Positions 23,296-35,525 of a DNA stretch of 64,000 bases are shown here, one piece after another. The DNA comes from Isoetes taiwanensis (lineage: Eukaryota > Streptophyta > Lycopodiopsida > Isoetales > Isoetaceae). The notes under the pieces were generated by a model. The model searched no databases. It was not told where the DNA came from and saw only the letters and a program-made list of their open reading frames with translations. Location of the stretch: NCBI GenBank assembly GCA_021234155.1, contig JAJEKV010000812.1, forward strand, positions 1 through 64,000, given 5' to 3'. A program made the translations under genes and the position numbers. Position 1 is the stretch's first letter. Each line of letters opens with the position of its first letter.

Positions 23296-24704
23296 TCAAG
23301 TGTGTGCCCGAGGACGTAACTGATCTCGCATGTCCATAACCTCCTGTAGCGGCTGGCCAGACCTGATCAACTTAGCATAGCGCATCCAGATTTGATCATA
23401 TGCTGGGCAGCTTTGAAGGGTATGAGATTCATCCTCAATGACTCCTTTTGGCAACATTGACATCTGTCCCGGCGTGGCCACGAATCCATCTGCCCGTTTC
23501 AATTCGAAGATGGTGTGCCCCTGTGCGAATGGAGGCAATGAGTATGCACCTTTTCATAGGCAAGGGTGTACGTAGGTAGCATTGCAGACCTCGTTCCACA
23601 TCATCAGTACATATTAACTACCTGATCATCTGGTGCAGAAGGTGAGCTCCGTCGCCCCCATTATCAGCAAGCCAGCTCTCCAATTGACCAATGTAAAGTC
23701 CAAACAATATTGGGGAGAGAGGACATCCCTGACGAACCCCGATACTACACCGGGCCGCAGAATCAACCCGAGCATCTTTCATATAGCGTATTAATCGCAT
23801 TCTATAACCCATGTGAAACCCCAACCGCCATAATCTTGCCCATAGTTTTTCCCGAGCATAGTGTCAAATGCCTTCGCAAAATCCACGAAGCAATAATATA
23901 GATCCTGACGGCGGTTCCCGCTGTCTTCAATTAAAGTTCGCAACGTAAAGATGTGGTCAATGGTTGAGTGCCGTGGTCTGAATTCTGTATGGGTGAGGGC
24001 TGCACCTCATTTGCCTCTCCAGCCAGGCCCATCAACCGTTGCTCGAGAATCCCAAATAAGCGCTTTTGCAAACATCGAACCGATCATAATTGTTCTAGAT
24101 GGGGCGGTCGCGGGTCACCGCCTTATAGATGGGAACAACTCTGCTATTGGTCCCACCGCGGGGGAAGCCTTCTGTAATGCCTTATTGAACAAGGCCCGAC
24201 GCACGACTATGGACTCAAAGATCGCCCACTTAAGCAATTCCCGCCGCATACCATCCTGTGTCGGCGCTTTCCCATTGGCAAGACATACGCCTTGTTCCAC
24301 GTCCAAGTTTGTGATTGCTAGCACTGGACCTTCTTGCAGGGTTAATGCTGCATGTGCATCCCTGAAGGTCGTATAGCTATTGCAAGTATTGCCTCCACTG
24401 CTCGGGAGTGATGTTCCCTGTGGGTCAGATCGGCTTTCTAAGAACCTTCGTTAGAAGGTCCGGGTGTGGCGTTGTGAGGTAAAACATTTCCCTTTGATGC
24501 GTTGCAATACCGGATGTCTTGACCTATTCCAAGGCATCTGCATCCCAAAGCTTGCTGAGGAAGCAAGCGTATCTCTTCTGCACCACATGAGTCCCTAGGT
24601 TTTCCATTCGGGCAATCCAGAAATACCAATGTAATTAATAATGCAAATGGAATAGAACACAACTCAAGATGGAAGAAAACTGGACATGGCGATAAAACAA
24701 TCAC
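23296..24704 (-). pseudogene. Non-LTR retrotransposon (LINE) reverse transcriptase relic, jockey-like family
   Basis: Minus-strand pieces line up with a LINE ORF2: 24704-24438 (linker between endonuclease and RT), 24324-24115 (ANGKAPTQDGMRRELLKWA, the RT-1 region GKAxGxDG..EhLK), about 23960-23850 (TLRTLIEDSGNRRQDLYYCF then VDFAKAFD, RT-2 with the first catalytic Asp), 23824-23618 (GVRQGCPLSPILFGLYIGQL, RT-4), and 23538-23296 (C-terminal zinc-finger-like SHTLQSCPAYDQIW). Stops and frame changes break it throughout. The same family gives the relics at 36456-36863 and 45400-46370. Confidence 0.8.
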
Positions 24705-25600
24705 GCATTGGAACTAATGAAATAAAATAAAACGCCACACAGAACATGAATATTGTAGCAAATGGAGCAAACCATATGAAAAGAACAAGATGGTTACCTT
24801 GAATTCGTGGACAAAAAGAAATAGACCATTTCATGGAATCCAAGGAACCAGTAACATGACCCATTAACGTGTAGAATAGTACTAAACAGGGTAAGTACCA
24901 AAAGAAACGATGTGAACACGACATCTAACTAGCAATAAAAAAGGAACAAATGATGTTGTTGCATGCATGGTTGGTTGTAGGGCCTACTGGGCCAAATACA
25001 CATGGTTATGATGGTTGAATTGTCCTTGTTCTTTTCTAGATAGGTATTGGTTATATGTCTTTTTTCTTTTCTAAATTGGAAATTGTAGTTTCAAGATTGG
25101 AGCTCGATGCCCACAGATGATATGCTCTAAGAAATCTTGGAAAAAAGTGGATACATAGCATTTAAAATGGGAATGATGACAAAAGGATTTGCACCAAAAA
25201 AAGGTTAGAAAATATATGCTTCTAGCTAATTGCCTAGGACACAGAAGGCAAAATGCAGAAGACTTTTGCCTTAAAAGACTGTTCCAAATTTTTGGAAATG
25301 ATCTGTTATACAAATCTATATTCTAATGTCGTTCTTAAAGCCCAAGGTCTGTTACAGGTGCTACCATTTTGTGAGTACAAGCTATATTCTCTTACTTACC
25401 ATCAAAGGGTTTTTGCGCAGCATTATAGACCATCAAAGGGTATATATCTGAACCATTAATTGTGTTGCACATCTTTTGGAGTTTTTGAGCAATGTGAAAT
25501 GGGCCAGACCATTCCTAGCTAAGCTTCATTTATAGTAATTTCTATTTTTCTTTTTTTGGGACTCTATATTATCCAACATTTCCATTTCAATTTAGTGCAG
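24705..25600. other. Intergenic, no gene seen
   Basis: No coding resemblance. Ends at the splice acceptor of the USP-like exon at 25601. Confidence 0.35.
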
Positions 25601-25925
25601 AGCATAAGGCTTTTCTTCCAGCGACATTGTGGGACTATAGTGGATGCAAAGGTTTACAAAACAAAGTTGGCCAGTGCAGTTGCTTTCTGAATGTAGTTAT
25701 TCAGGTACAAGTGCCTTATTAGTAGATTAATATTATAGATCTGCCTAACCATACTATATGCATATTATATACTTTTTTCTTAGAGCCAATTAGCGATGTT
25801 TTCCAGTCACTATGGCATTTGAGAAGTTATTATGAAGAAATACTATCATCTTCAAGCATTAATCGTGCCCTTGTTGGCATCTATTGCTTTGGTTTTTGCA
25901 TTAGGAAATATTTTTTTTTTTTTTA
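25601..25925 (+). pseudogene. Ubiquitin carboxyl-terminal hydrolase-like exon pair, fragment
   Basis: The first exon, 25601-25704, is open and reads LPATLWDYSGCKGLQNKVGQ then CSCFLNVVIQ, ending at a GT donor. The second, from about 25784, continues SDVFQSLWHLRSYYEEILSS. The pattern GLxNxVGxxxCFLNVVIQSLWHLRRF is the Cys-box of a plant USP-related family (proteins with N-terminal DUF629/DUF627). The catalytic Cys is present in CFLN. The frame is lost around a 12-T run at 25909-25924 and the His box is not found, so only the start of the catalytic domain remains. The match is by motif only. Confidence 0.55.
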
Positions 25926-26927
25926 TCGAGGATATAATCTGTGGCTCTTGCAGCTTTAAGTGGAATGTTTGCCGAGTTTCATACCTTCCACAATGGGTTT
26001 CCATTTGTTTAATTTTTATAGGCAACTTTCTATATGCAGTGGAATTTCGCAATGAAAAATACGTTGAAATTGTTTGCAATGGAAATTTCAGGCTGCAATG
26101 TTGATCGCATGTCTCTCAACCTTCCTGGTCATTGCATGCCAACTCTATCAGGTATGTTAGGAAGAGACAAGGTCCTCAATCTGGACAGACAAGAGTAATA
26201 ATGCCCTTGGCAATCCTGTCATCGAATGAATGTTGAAACAGAAGCTGCTCTATAACTCTAGAAATGACTGAGAGCAATTGGTGCTGTTCACTTGGATTCA
26301 ATATTATCATGCCATTGAAAACAATATGCACTATAAGATTAATACTCCACTGCCTTATTCATACAGAATCTGAGTTGGTCTTGACACCTTCTAATATAGT
26401 GGCGAAATAGAGTTTGTCGAGACAGCATATGATATGGTATTGAGAGCATGCAGGTCGCTGAATATCCATACAAACAGCAAGTATTTTCTGAAATTATACA
26501 CAATGAGAAGATGCCACATCCCAACATGACCTATAATACTTCTCTATGCATCTCTCCAAGTTAAATGTGACGTTGCAGAATGATCTATAATGTTCTGGTA
26601 TACAACTCCAATTTGCAATATCCATTTCTGTCAGGATGTCTATTACGCACGAACACTACCTGAGATGCTATGCCTATAGTAGAAAGTATCAAAGCTCATT
26701 AACTTGATGGTCAACTACAAATGGTCAAAGCTTGAAACAAAAAGCTTGATGCACAGCCTTGTAGAGCTCATAGTTTGTTTGAATTTATAAACAATGATCA
26801 ATTGGCTTTAGGTTTCTTGAATGCTTGGAGATAAAGAAACCCACAATGATTTTAGAACAAGAGGCATCTCAACATGGAAGCAAGCATGAGCTCTATGGGA
26901 TTGCCCTTTATGTCTGTTCAGGTTTAG

Positions 26928-27110
26928 GTATGACACCAAGCATTAGGTTTTAACAGCCGTGGCACATAATTCTTATGACGTACGCTTCATTCTAAAATCC
27001 CTTATAGCTAGGATGATTTGCCAAGCTTGACCCTGCATACAAGGAAAAGATAATTTAAGTTAAGTATGAATCAGGTATTATACTGGGCCCCATCTGGTAT
27101 TGCTGATTCT
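26928..27110. repeat. Direct repeat, copy 1 of 2 (partner 28289-28415)
   Basis: gtttaggtatgacaccaagc, then ggttttaa.ag..gtggcacataattcttatgacg, recurs at 28289 as gtttagatatgacaccaagg and so on. Copy 1 has about 70 extra bases between cttcattcta and caggtattatact. Both lie just before a ctgattctctttccaat-type word. A segment has been duplicated around the PPR fragment at 27260-27890. Confidence 0.75.
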
Positions 27111-27259
27111 CTTTTCAATCTTCTCCAAGATAAAAAAAAAAGAGGCATTGATTATGTTAGGCAATTGCAATTCCTTCTCAATTATACTGAAACTCTACTT
27201 TGATTGACCACCTCATATGACTTTTTTCTTGCCATGGAAATCTGTTTGAAGCAAACCAA

Positions 27260-27890
27260 GTGTCTGTTAAAGTTGTATCACCAAGTGCACATACATGGGC
27301 GGCTGTCATAGCTGCTAATGCTAATGCTAAGTTGGGCACAACCCTACATACGTACCAGAGATTGCACCAGCCAAACATGCATATCTATATTGCAGCATAG
27401 TGAAAAACATGTTCCAAGGAAGGAACATTCATCAAAATATATTGGAAGACAGACCTCTGATGTTGTTGTGGGAAATGCATTTGTTGACATGCATGTCAAA
27501 ATGTGGAAGTATTCAAGAGGCCTGCGAAGCTTTTGATAATTTATCAAATCGAGATGTTATATCTTGGAACATAATGATTGCAGGATATATCTGTTATGGA
27601 GAAGGGATTCTTGCACTAGAGTGCCTTAGGACGAAGGAAGAAGAAGATGCGAATCGGATGTAGTCTCTTGAGTACGCGTTAATTAAAACAGTATGTTCGG
27701 GCGTCAATATAAAAGTTTTATAGCCCTAGACTGTTTTCAGAGAATGCAACAGATGAAATTAATACCAAATGAAGTAACGTTGCTAGCCATCTTAAAGGAA
27801 TGTGCAAATGTTGGGGCACTTGAAGCAAGGAATTTCTTTCTTATGATGAGAAGTTTGCACTTTATCATTGTTTTTGGACCCTTTTAAGGT
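27260..27890 (+). pseudogene. Pentatricopeptide-repeat (PPR) gene fragment
   Basis: About four PPR motifs in shifting frames: VVSPSAHTWAAVIAANANAK (27273-), then DVVVGNAFVDMHVK followed after one frame slip by CGSIQEACEAFDNLSNRDVI and SWNIMIAGY, and IALDCFQRMQQMKLIPNEVT (27720-). This is the PLS-type pattern of organelle RNA-binding plant PPR proteins. The slip inside VKCGSI is one extra A in an A-run near 27499. The order suggests the middle of a longer gene. No start, no mitochondrial or plastid presequence and no E/DYW end is seen here. Confidence 0.7.
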
Positions 27891-28138
27891 ATATTTGTTA
27901 ATGCAATCTATTGTTATAAGATCAGTGTTGCTGATATGTGAATGCAGCGCGTAGGAGTTGAAAGACGAGCTTGTGCTTGACAAAGAGTCTGCAATTAAAT
28001 GAGATCATGGCATGCAGTATAATGGAGCAATGCGCAAGGTAAGGTGATAACACTCTACCCATTTTATTTATATATACAGAAAAATATCTCAAAAGTACTT
28101 GCTCATTTTCCTTTTCTTAAGAATTGTTGCTTGTGCAG

Positions 28139-28196
28139 GCTTCAGTGCAACCTAAAAAGAAAGCCAATGGCTCTTGTCAAGAAGCTTCGTAAAGCG
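28139..28196 (+). pseudogene. Exon of cytosolic ribosomal protein uS19 (RPS15)
   Basis: Bounded by an AG acceptor (ttgtgcag) and a GT donor (gtatgatc), the 58-bp exon reads LQCNLKRKPMALVKKLRKA. The block LKRKPMALxKKLRKA is highly characteristic of eukaryotic uS19. The neighbouring exon that should encode the GVDLDALLDM region is not clear (about 27948-28040 gives only ELKDELVLDK), and the downstream half is absent, so this is an isolated exon copy, probably carried by a transposon or left from a broken duplicate. Confidence 0.6.
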
Positions 28197-28288
28197 GTAT
28201 GATCTTCTTAATTGCTCCTCCATTTTTCCCCTCTGTGAATCCTCCATTTTCTAATTTAGCAAGATAAGATTGGCCTTTGTGTTTATTC

Positions 28289-28415
28289 AGGTTTAGATAT
28301 GACACCAAGGATTAGGTTTTAATAGTTGTGGCACATAATTCTTATGACGTACGCTTCATTCTAATCATTCAGGTATTATATTGGGTCCCATCTGGTAATG
28401 TTGATTCTCTTTCCA
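28289..28415. repeat. Direct repeat, copy 2 of 2 (partner 26928-27110)
   Basis: See the copy at 26928. This copy lacks about 70 internal bases. It follows the uS19 exon. Confidence 0.75.
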
Positions 28416-28859
28416 ATGGAGGATTTTTCCACCACTATGTATATGCATCAGTTACCCGCCTATTGTAATTGGTCACCCTTTCCATAATGTAAATATTATA
28501 GGTAATGGGCCTGTCTATATGGATGTGCCAGCCAAGTTCTGTTTGTTTTTTGGGTTGCCCCTAGGGGGGCAAACCCTCGTTTATGTGGGTATGTGGGCAT
28601 ATCCGTATATCTTAGGCATATGCCTAGCATATACCTTGGTGGCCCGCTAAAAACCCGGCCGGTGCCCGTAAGTGTTCTGGCCATCCAGCCCATTCCTTTG
28701 GAAGTGGCTATGGTCGTAAACACATTCTCGATTATGGGAGATGGTGGCTTCCACGGAGGGAGGCTGGTGATTTGGTTTCGGCCACAAATTTCTTTCTAGG
28801 CTCGCGTCCGCTAGCCGCATTTGAAGGGCATTGATAAAGCCCTCAAAATCCATAGATGA

Positions 28860-30760
28860 GCAAAGCATTTCTAAGAAATTCGGACCAACATGGCGTGTAT
28901 TCCTTAGCTCTCCATAATCCGCACTCTAAAAGATCGAGATGTGAATATATTTGCATGCAAGAAGACAAGAAAAGAAAAGCAGCACCATACCCAAATGCTA
29001 AGAGATGCGGCAAAGACAAGAACCGAAAAACGTTATTGGGCCAACTAAGAACACCCGATTTCAAAAGGATTATGCTTTATATCGCATTTATTTTGCAAAG
29101 AATGCGTTGTTTCACGAGCCCTAGTTGTGGGAAAGCTCGTTCATGGTCGACTTTTGAAAACATACATGAAAAAATGTCTATTTGAGCAACTTAGTCATAG
29201 GCATGTACAAGTGTGGTGCATTGAATTATGTAAATATGGTATTTGAGAACATGCACGACCCTAATGTATTTTCTTGGACAATTTGCCATGAGATATGTGC
29301 GGTGTGGGCAAGTGAAGAATGCACATAGACTATTTAATGCCATGCCTGAGGAGGAATGTTGTCTCCTGGACCACAATAATTGCAAAGATATGCAAAATAT
29401 GACATGAAGCTTTAGGGTCTTTGAGCAAATGTTATTTAGCGGTGAGAGTCCTAACATAGTTACAATGGTTCATGTTTTGGTGCATGTTCCAATTTTGAAG
29501 GATCTCATAAGAGGCAAGATTGTACATGCATGAATTCCCTGCATAGTAAATTTAATTGTGAGGTCATAGTTATGAATGCCCCATATGTATGGGAAGTCCG
29601 CGTTTAAAAGATTACGAATGCGCATTTCAAGTTGTGCTTGAGAGAATTGTTGTTTCTTGGGCTACTATGATAAATCGCATTATTGAAAATGGGCATGTTG
29701 CTAAAGCTCTTCATCTTTTCCGGGGAGATGGAAATGCGGGGATGCAATTCGATCATGCTATATTCTAAGCATTTTAAAGCTCTTGCTATGGAGATAAATA
29801 TTGTTGAAGCTAAGAGGATACACATCATTATTATAAAAGACAACTAGAGTCGGATCCCAGATTGGGACCACCCTTGTTGATATGTATGGAACATGGGGCC
29901 ATCTTTCTAGTGCTCAAATAATTTTTAATGGCATGGTCACAAAGGGATGTTCTTTCTTGACCGCTTTAATTGCAAACATTCACGCACCATGGACATGGCA
30001 AGGAAGTACTCCCCGATCTTCGTGAAATGGACATTGAGGGTTTGGTTCCCGATAAGGTAATACTTACAACTATTCTTACCGCATGTGCCAATGAAGCTTC
30101 ATTAACCAGAAGGCAAGAGAGTACATGATCTTGTAATTGAAACATCTTCAGGTCAAATATCCCGATGCAGAATCGCACTTGTCAACATGTACAATAGTTA
30201 TGGAATTGTGGAAAATGCAAGGATAATCTTTGATCGGATGTTTGAAAAGATGTGATTTCATGGAATTCTATGCGTTTGCAAACAGTATTCTCGGCATGGG
30301 AATTCTAAGGAAGTATTCGTGCTCTTCCATTTTATGGTTATGGATGGTATATGGCCAAGCCAAGGAACTTTCACTAGCATTCTTTTACGTATGTGGCCAT
30401 GCAGATTTGGCCGGATAAGGAAAGTCATTACTTTTCTTATCGCGAATGATTCTTGTATCACACCATGTAGGGAGCAATACCACCGCATGATTGATCTCTT
30501 CTCGCCGTCTTGGATGGTTGGATGAAGCGAAAAGTATAATAGGTAACATGCCATTTCAAGCCAATGTTGTTTCATGGACAACATTGCTTGAAGGTTGCAA
30601 AGCAACTTGTAGTCTTGTGCAAAAGAGTGGGGATTCGACGGCCTGTGAGGGGATGTTACATCATCTCTACTAACCTCGGACTTCTTAAATGCACTTCATG
30701 AGCAGGAAGTTAAAATTAAGGTTGCATGCTCTTCCATGGATATTAGCAAAGCCAAAGGCA
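28860..30760 (+). pseudogene. Heavily decayed PPR gene
   Basis: PLS-type PPR motifs appear in order but in all three frames with many stops: near 29205 (IGMYKCGALNYVNMVFENMH), near 29270 (DPNVFSWT), near 29640 (VVSWATMINRIIENGHVAKA, then LHLFR and, after one extra G in a G-run at about 29719, EMEMRGC), near 30170 (CRIALVNMYNSYGIVENARI then IFDRM), near 30320 (FMVMDGIWPSQGTFTSIL), near 30470 (EQYHRMIDLF). The end near 30700 (SDFLNALHEQEVKIK, then ACSSMDIS) resembles the E domain. At least part of the disruption is homopolymer length change, but many stops are not, so this copy is probably dead. Confidence 0.7.
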
Positions 30761-33180
30761 TTGATGGGTCTTAGAAGGACCACCGAAGTTGTTATTTAGC
30801 TTGAATAGCAAGGGCGTCTGCAAGGATGAACTGGGCATCAACTCGAGAACTTCTAGCCTTTAGGTTCTACCACCCTGTTCGGGCCATCTCTCAAATAATC
30901 CCATCTTAAAGGGGAAGAGTTGGCAATCGAAGGCAAGAAAGAAATTGCGATACAAGTAACTTCTACCTAGAAAATCCCTAATAATATTTCCACGGGTCAC
31001 CCACACTTTACATAGATTATTGCAACGGGCCATTCACGCTCACCTCTCTTGCAACTTCTTTGGAAGAAACCTCTTCAAGCCTTTTTGCTAAAGATGTTAA
31101 GCAAACGGTCGGTGTTGTCATAAATCACATTGATTCAATAAGTTGGAGGTTTGCATAGATTTAGAGTGTTAGAGTTAAGCTTTTAGCGCATTAGATTAGA
31201 AGATAATAATATGGGTTAGGATTTACTTTTGAAATAGGCCTAGGGATAGGGTCTGCAGCTTAGATCTAGAGTTTGGGTTAAGATTTAGAGGTTGAATGCA
31301 CACATAAACATCAAATATCTACTTATGAACTAGCAATTTCTAGAGGAGGGTGCCTTTCTTCCACCCATTGCTCTTTATATGCCCATTTGAACATCCTTAT
31401 TTTGCCCCTTAATCGCGCCCATGTTTGCCCTTTAATAGCCCACCTTAAGAACTATTGTAAGTTGGATGAGATGCATGGTCATTGTTGGCCACTTGTTGTG
31501 AGCATTTGATGGTCTATTGAAGAGCATTTGGTGGTCCATTGAAGGGCATTTACGGTGATTCGTGTCAACATAATTATATAGTTTAAAATCTTCATAAGCG
31601 TTCATAGAGAATTCCAAATTGGTATTCGGTATTTAATTGAAAGCTAAACTCCCAAACTTCATTGTGTTATATCAAAGTAGGAGGTTTAATAAAATAATTG
31701 CACTCAAGTGGGTGGTTGTGAGGTACCCTCCCTTATTGTGTTTTTAAGGGAATGCCACGTAAATGCAGAAAAACCTTGAAGAAGTGATAACAAAGGCTTG
31801 CAATTTAAAAACTAAAAGGCAAGAATTATAACCATTATAGCTACCGAGAAGAACATATATATCAATACATCATCATCATTCATTTTGGAACGGGTTTAGA
31901 AAGCCTTTCATGGGTGTGAATGCCTGGAAGCACGTTAAAGGGAGAAGCAAGTCATTTGGTTCTCCAAATGAAATATGCGAGGAACAAAGGTATATACATG
32001 TAACCAACAATGCGGACTACAATTACCTAAAAAGAGATCTCAACGACACTTTCTAAGTAAGCATTGGAATGCTAGAGCTTTGGAGCTGGTGAAGATAGCA
32101 CACTACAATCTTATTTTTTATTGAAGCGTTTTTTTTTCCCCAACCATTTGGATCCAATTCTTAGTTATCCTTGATCCAGAGTGGTCCGGAGCCTGTGGAG
32201 ACCGATAGTTCCTAGGTTAAGATTCTCTAGAGTAGTTATTTTTCTTTGTCCCTGTAGTAAATTTAGTTCGATTCTTATAGGCAATTCAAATGGAGTGATA
32301 CCCAATTTTTAATAGGTGGTTTTGGCAAGTATGTTTTTAATAGGTGGTTTGGCTATGGCTGCATCTATAGCGACCTATTTTCCGTAACCTTATTGGGCAA
32401 CACTATGCCCGGGGGGCTTTGAACAACGTGAACATCATTTAACCAAGGTTGTTGATATGAAACTCAATGATGTTGTCTTCTAATAAACAACAGAGAACAC
32501 GTACAATTGGCCAAAATCAGAATTGATGTGCCCTTTGGAGCCACAATGGAGGCAATATAGAAAGAACTAGTAAACGGCCTCTAATGTTGCCGCCGCTTAA
32601 TGTCCTTATTTTTGTAATTTTACTTGCCTTTTAATGTCAAGATGTTGCAACTTTTGACTAACACAACAGGTTCATGCTTGCAAGAATATAGTATATATGT
32701 TTACATAATGAAGTAATCCAATCATGCCAAAATATGACTTTGAACTATGATTTAAGCCACTTCACCCTCCGGCCATGGAGGGCAACCCTCCGTGCGCAGC
32801 ACCTTGTTTCATTTGCATTTTTTTTTAAAGTTTGTAACTGGCATATATGATACGAGTGAAATGAGTTTATCTGCAAATTTCTACATAATGTAAATCCAAT
32901 AATGTACTTTATTCTAGCGCTAAAGTCATTTAGCACATGCAAGATTGATCATCGTATTTTTACCTGTCCACATGCTTATTTTCTTTTTAGGGTCAGGGCA
33001 TGCTTTCCATTGACATGTTTTTGTAAAAGGTAAATTCCATGTAACACTGTAGATGAAGCTTTAGTTAGCAATAGTAATGTCCTAAATTGCATGCTTTCCA
33101 GTTCACATAGCACCTTTGTGAATTTATTGATTACTGATGGAGAAAACCTCAGTGTTCTAACAATTATTTTCTTGTGCTAG
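30761..33180. other. Intergenic, no gene seen
   Basis: AT-rich, with no motif-bearing frames. The word tatgcccggggggc near 32406 resembles the GC-rich word beside the hairpin at 2481-2518, but no inverted partner is visible. Confidence 0.4.
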
Positions 33181-33408
33181 GTGGGACATTGTGAAGATCA
33201 CCATGGCGTGATTTTTGTTTGGCGTGTTTGTTTATGTGGATTTGGAGCCATTTTCCACCAGACAAAGCTATTGATCTTGTTCATCTTATTGGTGCAACAC
33301 TTTCCACCAGACAAAGCTATTGATCTTGTTCGTCTTATTGGTGCAACACGTGTTATCAATGTGAATAATTTCAAACCACGAAATCTTTGTCAAGAAATTA
33401 AAGTCTAG
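33181..33408 (+). pseudogene. Unrecognised exon-like ORF with internal 50-bp tandem duplication
   Basis: The frame is preceded by a possible acceptor (cttgtgctag) and ends FKPRNLCQEIKV. Inside it, 33250-33299 and 33300-33349 are a head-to-tail duplication (ttccaccagacaaagctatt then gatcttgttc), differing at about two bases. The stretch DKAIDLVRLIGATRVINVNN is vaguely like the NAD-binding part of medium-chain alcohol dehydrogenases (GATxVINxxD), but I do not consider that established. The duplication changes frame, so one of the two copies is untranslated in any product. Confidence 0.3.
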
Positions 33409-33649
33409 ACACATCGCATTTGTAAAAATTTGGTTCAATTTGGCTGAGTAAGAGGAGCGGGATGTATTCATTTGAATAATTTAGATGCCCAAGAACCAAA
33501 GGAGTATTATTTTTTGTGACAAATGTGATGTTTTTATCCAACTGCAATGGATCATTGAGTTATTTCCATGCCGTCCTTTCAAGTATTCTCATAATGTAAA
33601 ATTTTAAGTCATGCTCCCGTTTAAGTTGATATCCAATTCCATTTATAAA

Positions 33650-33671
33650 TACAAGAAACTTATCGCGGCGG
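33650..33671. mobile_element. Isolated CACTA-like terminus
   Basis: tacaagaaacttatcgcggc followed by gg is very close to the left terminus at 11700 (tacaagaaatttatcaccgc then ggcgg), with the same orientation. No inverted partner is seen nearby to the right, so this is one end of a rearranged or unresolved element. Confidence 0.4.
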
Positions 33672-35480
33672 AACGTTTCTCTTTCTCAACCCCCTGCCTC
33701 TAGTCACTTACCAGTGATGTGGTCAAGGACCATAGTATTCCCACTACACCTATGGCTGCTATGGCTATGGATTCAGAACATGCGATATAAAGTTGACATT
33801 CTCCGCCAATATCATGCTTTCAAGCGTGCCGATGGTGGTTTATAAGACGATGACGTCATCATATATAGGATATAATTCTATAGACCATATATATATATAT
33901 CCCTATAACACGATTATACAATGCTATAGGAGAAATAGGCTGAAAGAAGCTAATAAAAGAATGCTAAATTACCCAAACCATCAATGCATCTAGGTATTAT
34001 TGGCAGTCATAACGATGATATTTCTATATGGTAGAGCTGCTGTCATGTCATTGTTTTAACAAATTTAAGAGGATTGTCCTTAAAACCATCCATTCAGCAT
34101 TATTCAGCATTAGTAGTATTGTTTCTTACCATAGATAACTTGAACTCCTACTCGGTCGCAACCTTTCTTCAGGTGGAGACTCGAGTAAGGAAGAAAAGGT
34201 CATGAACAAAATTTTGAGGCATAGTCTTGACCAATGGAAAAGATTTGTTGTTCATTCAATTGCATTAGGGACAATAATACATACACAGATTGGAAAGATA
34301 AATTCAGCTGTCTATCAGATCATGATGGCAAATCTCTCATCATCTATTTCTAGCATAGGACAATATCTACTCAATTTCCACCATACTTTCCACTTCTCAC
34401 TCCACAGCTTAGATACATCCTGGGAAAGGAAGAATTTATTGTTAAAATGGCCACTGTGCATAAAACATGCTGTTTATTGGACAGGAAAGTCCTGATGTGT
34501 ACAGCGACGAAGTGTAAAAAAGTTTGCTTCACCTGAATAAATCAATTCAATGAGATTAAATCAATGAAGTTTGTTTTCATTCTGTGTAAAAGTGGACCTT
34601 ACCTTGATTTCCTACTGGAGTAATATGAAGATATAGACGTGCAAACATATTGTCTACTGAGATCACAAAGCCCTGCTTAATACAGAGGCTCGATTTGTCT
34701 CATATAGAGTCGCCAATTGCCTGCATATGTACTCCAAATGGGGCCCCAAATCTCTTGCCCGAAATACATCTTGCAAACACTGGAACTTGCCAACTCCAAC
34801 AACTAATGCTGGTTTTTGCCCAGAACTGTGGCTCTGTCTCTCTAAAAGCATATCATATCACATGCAGAAATCAAGAAACAACAGAGTTTATATTAAACAC
34901 AAAGTTTACCTTGCAAAGCAGGGGCGTCGCCAGATGAAGCTGTTGTTGATGTCTGCTCCCTGCTTCTGGCATTGAACCGATCCAGAAGCGATGCACATCT
35001 GTGTCCAGAAGCAAGCAGTGCGAGATTCCGGGCTATGGCTATGTCGATCCAAAACTACAACAGCAAGCCCCTACGATATTAGGGTTTCGGCAGCCTTTTA
35101 GCTACAACCAGTGCACGAATTTGAGCTCCAGAAACTACAACCCAATAATCCTGAGCTCAGATCCAGTGAAGAAGTTGCCTGTTCTTGCAGATGCTGGTGT
35201 GACCCGGCCACCTGATCTTGGAAAGGAGCCAAGCAGGGGAAAACGGAAAAACTCAGGAGAATAGCCAACTATTCATGGTGTACCAACAAACTCCTGTGGC
35301 AGATAGAAGGTGCCAAACATTTTCTATGGGAACTTTACTAACATTTTTGACCTTCAGCATGCAAAACTTATGCCCTGGGTAACCATGGCCCAAGCGCGAT
35401 TTCATTGAACCAATGTTGCATGCTAAATGGACGCATGGACGCTTTTGATCTCAAGATATGCATGGCCACTTCTGCACAAT
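33672..35480. other. Intergenic, no confident gene
   Basis: A frame at about 35010-35264 (ends PVKKLPVLADAGVTRPPDLG, then a Lys/Arg-rich tail) lacks an ATG and has no family match; it could be a 3' exon. Nothing else is recognised. Confidence 0.35.
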
Positions 35481-35481
35481 G

Positions 35482-35488
35482 TATAAGT
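35482..35488 (+). promoter_or_regulatory. TATA box of the small ORF
   Basis: TATAAGT (in gtataagtacc) lies 38 bp before the ATG at 35526, which leaves room for only a very short leader of about 5-15 bases. Confidence 0.35.
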
Positions 35489-35525
35489 ACCCATAGATCA
35501 CTGATTGCTCACACAACTACTTGCA

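Noticed and set aside
24115-24376. Plus-strand ORFs at 23951-24376 as host genes
   Set aside because: They are reverse-strand shadows of the LINE reverse transcriptase.
33181-33408. Alcohol dehydrogenase exon
   Set aside because: Only a short GATRVINVNN stretch resembles the family; the tandem duplication and lack of other exons leave too little to name it.
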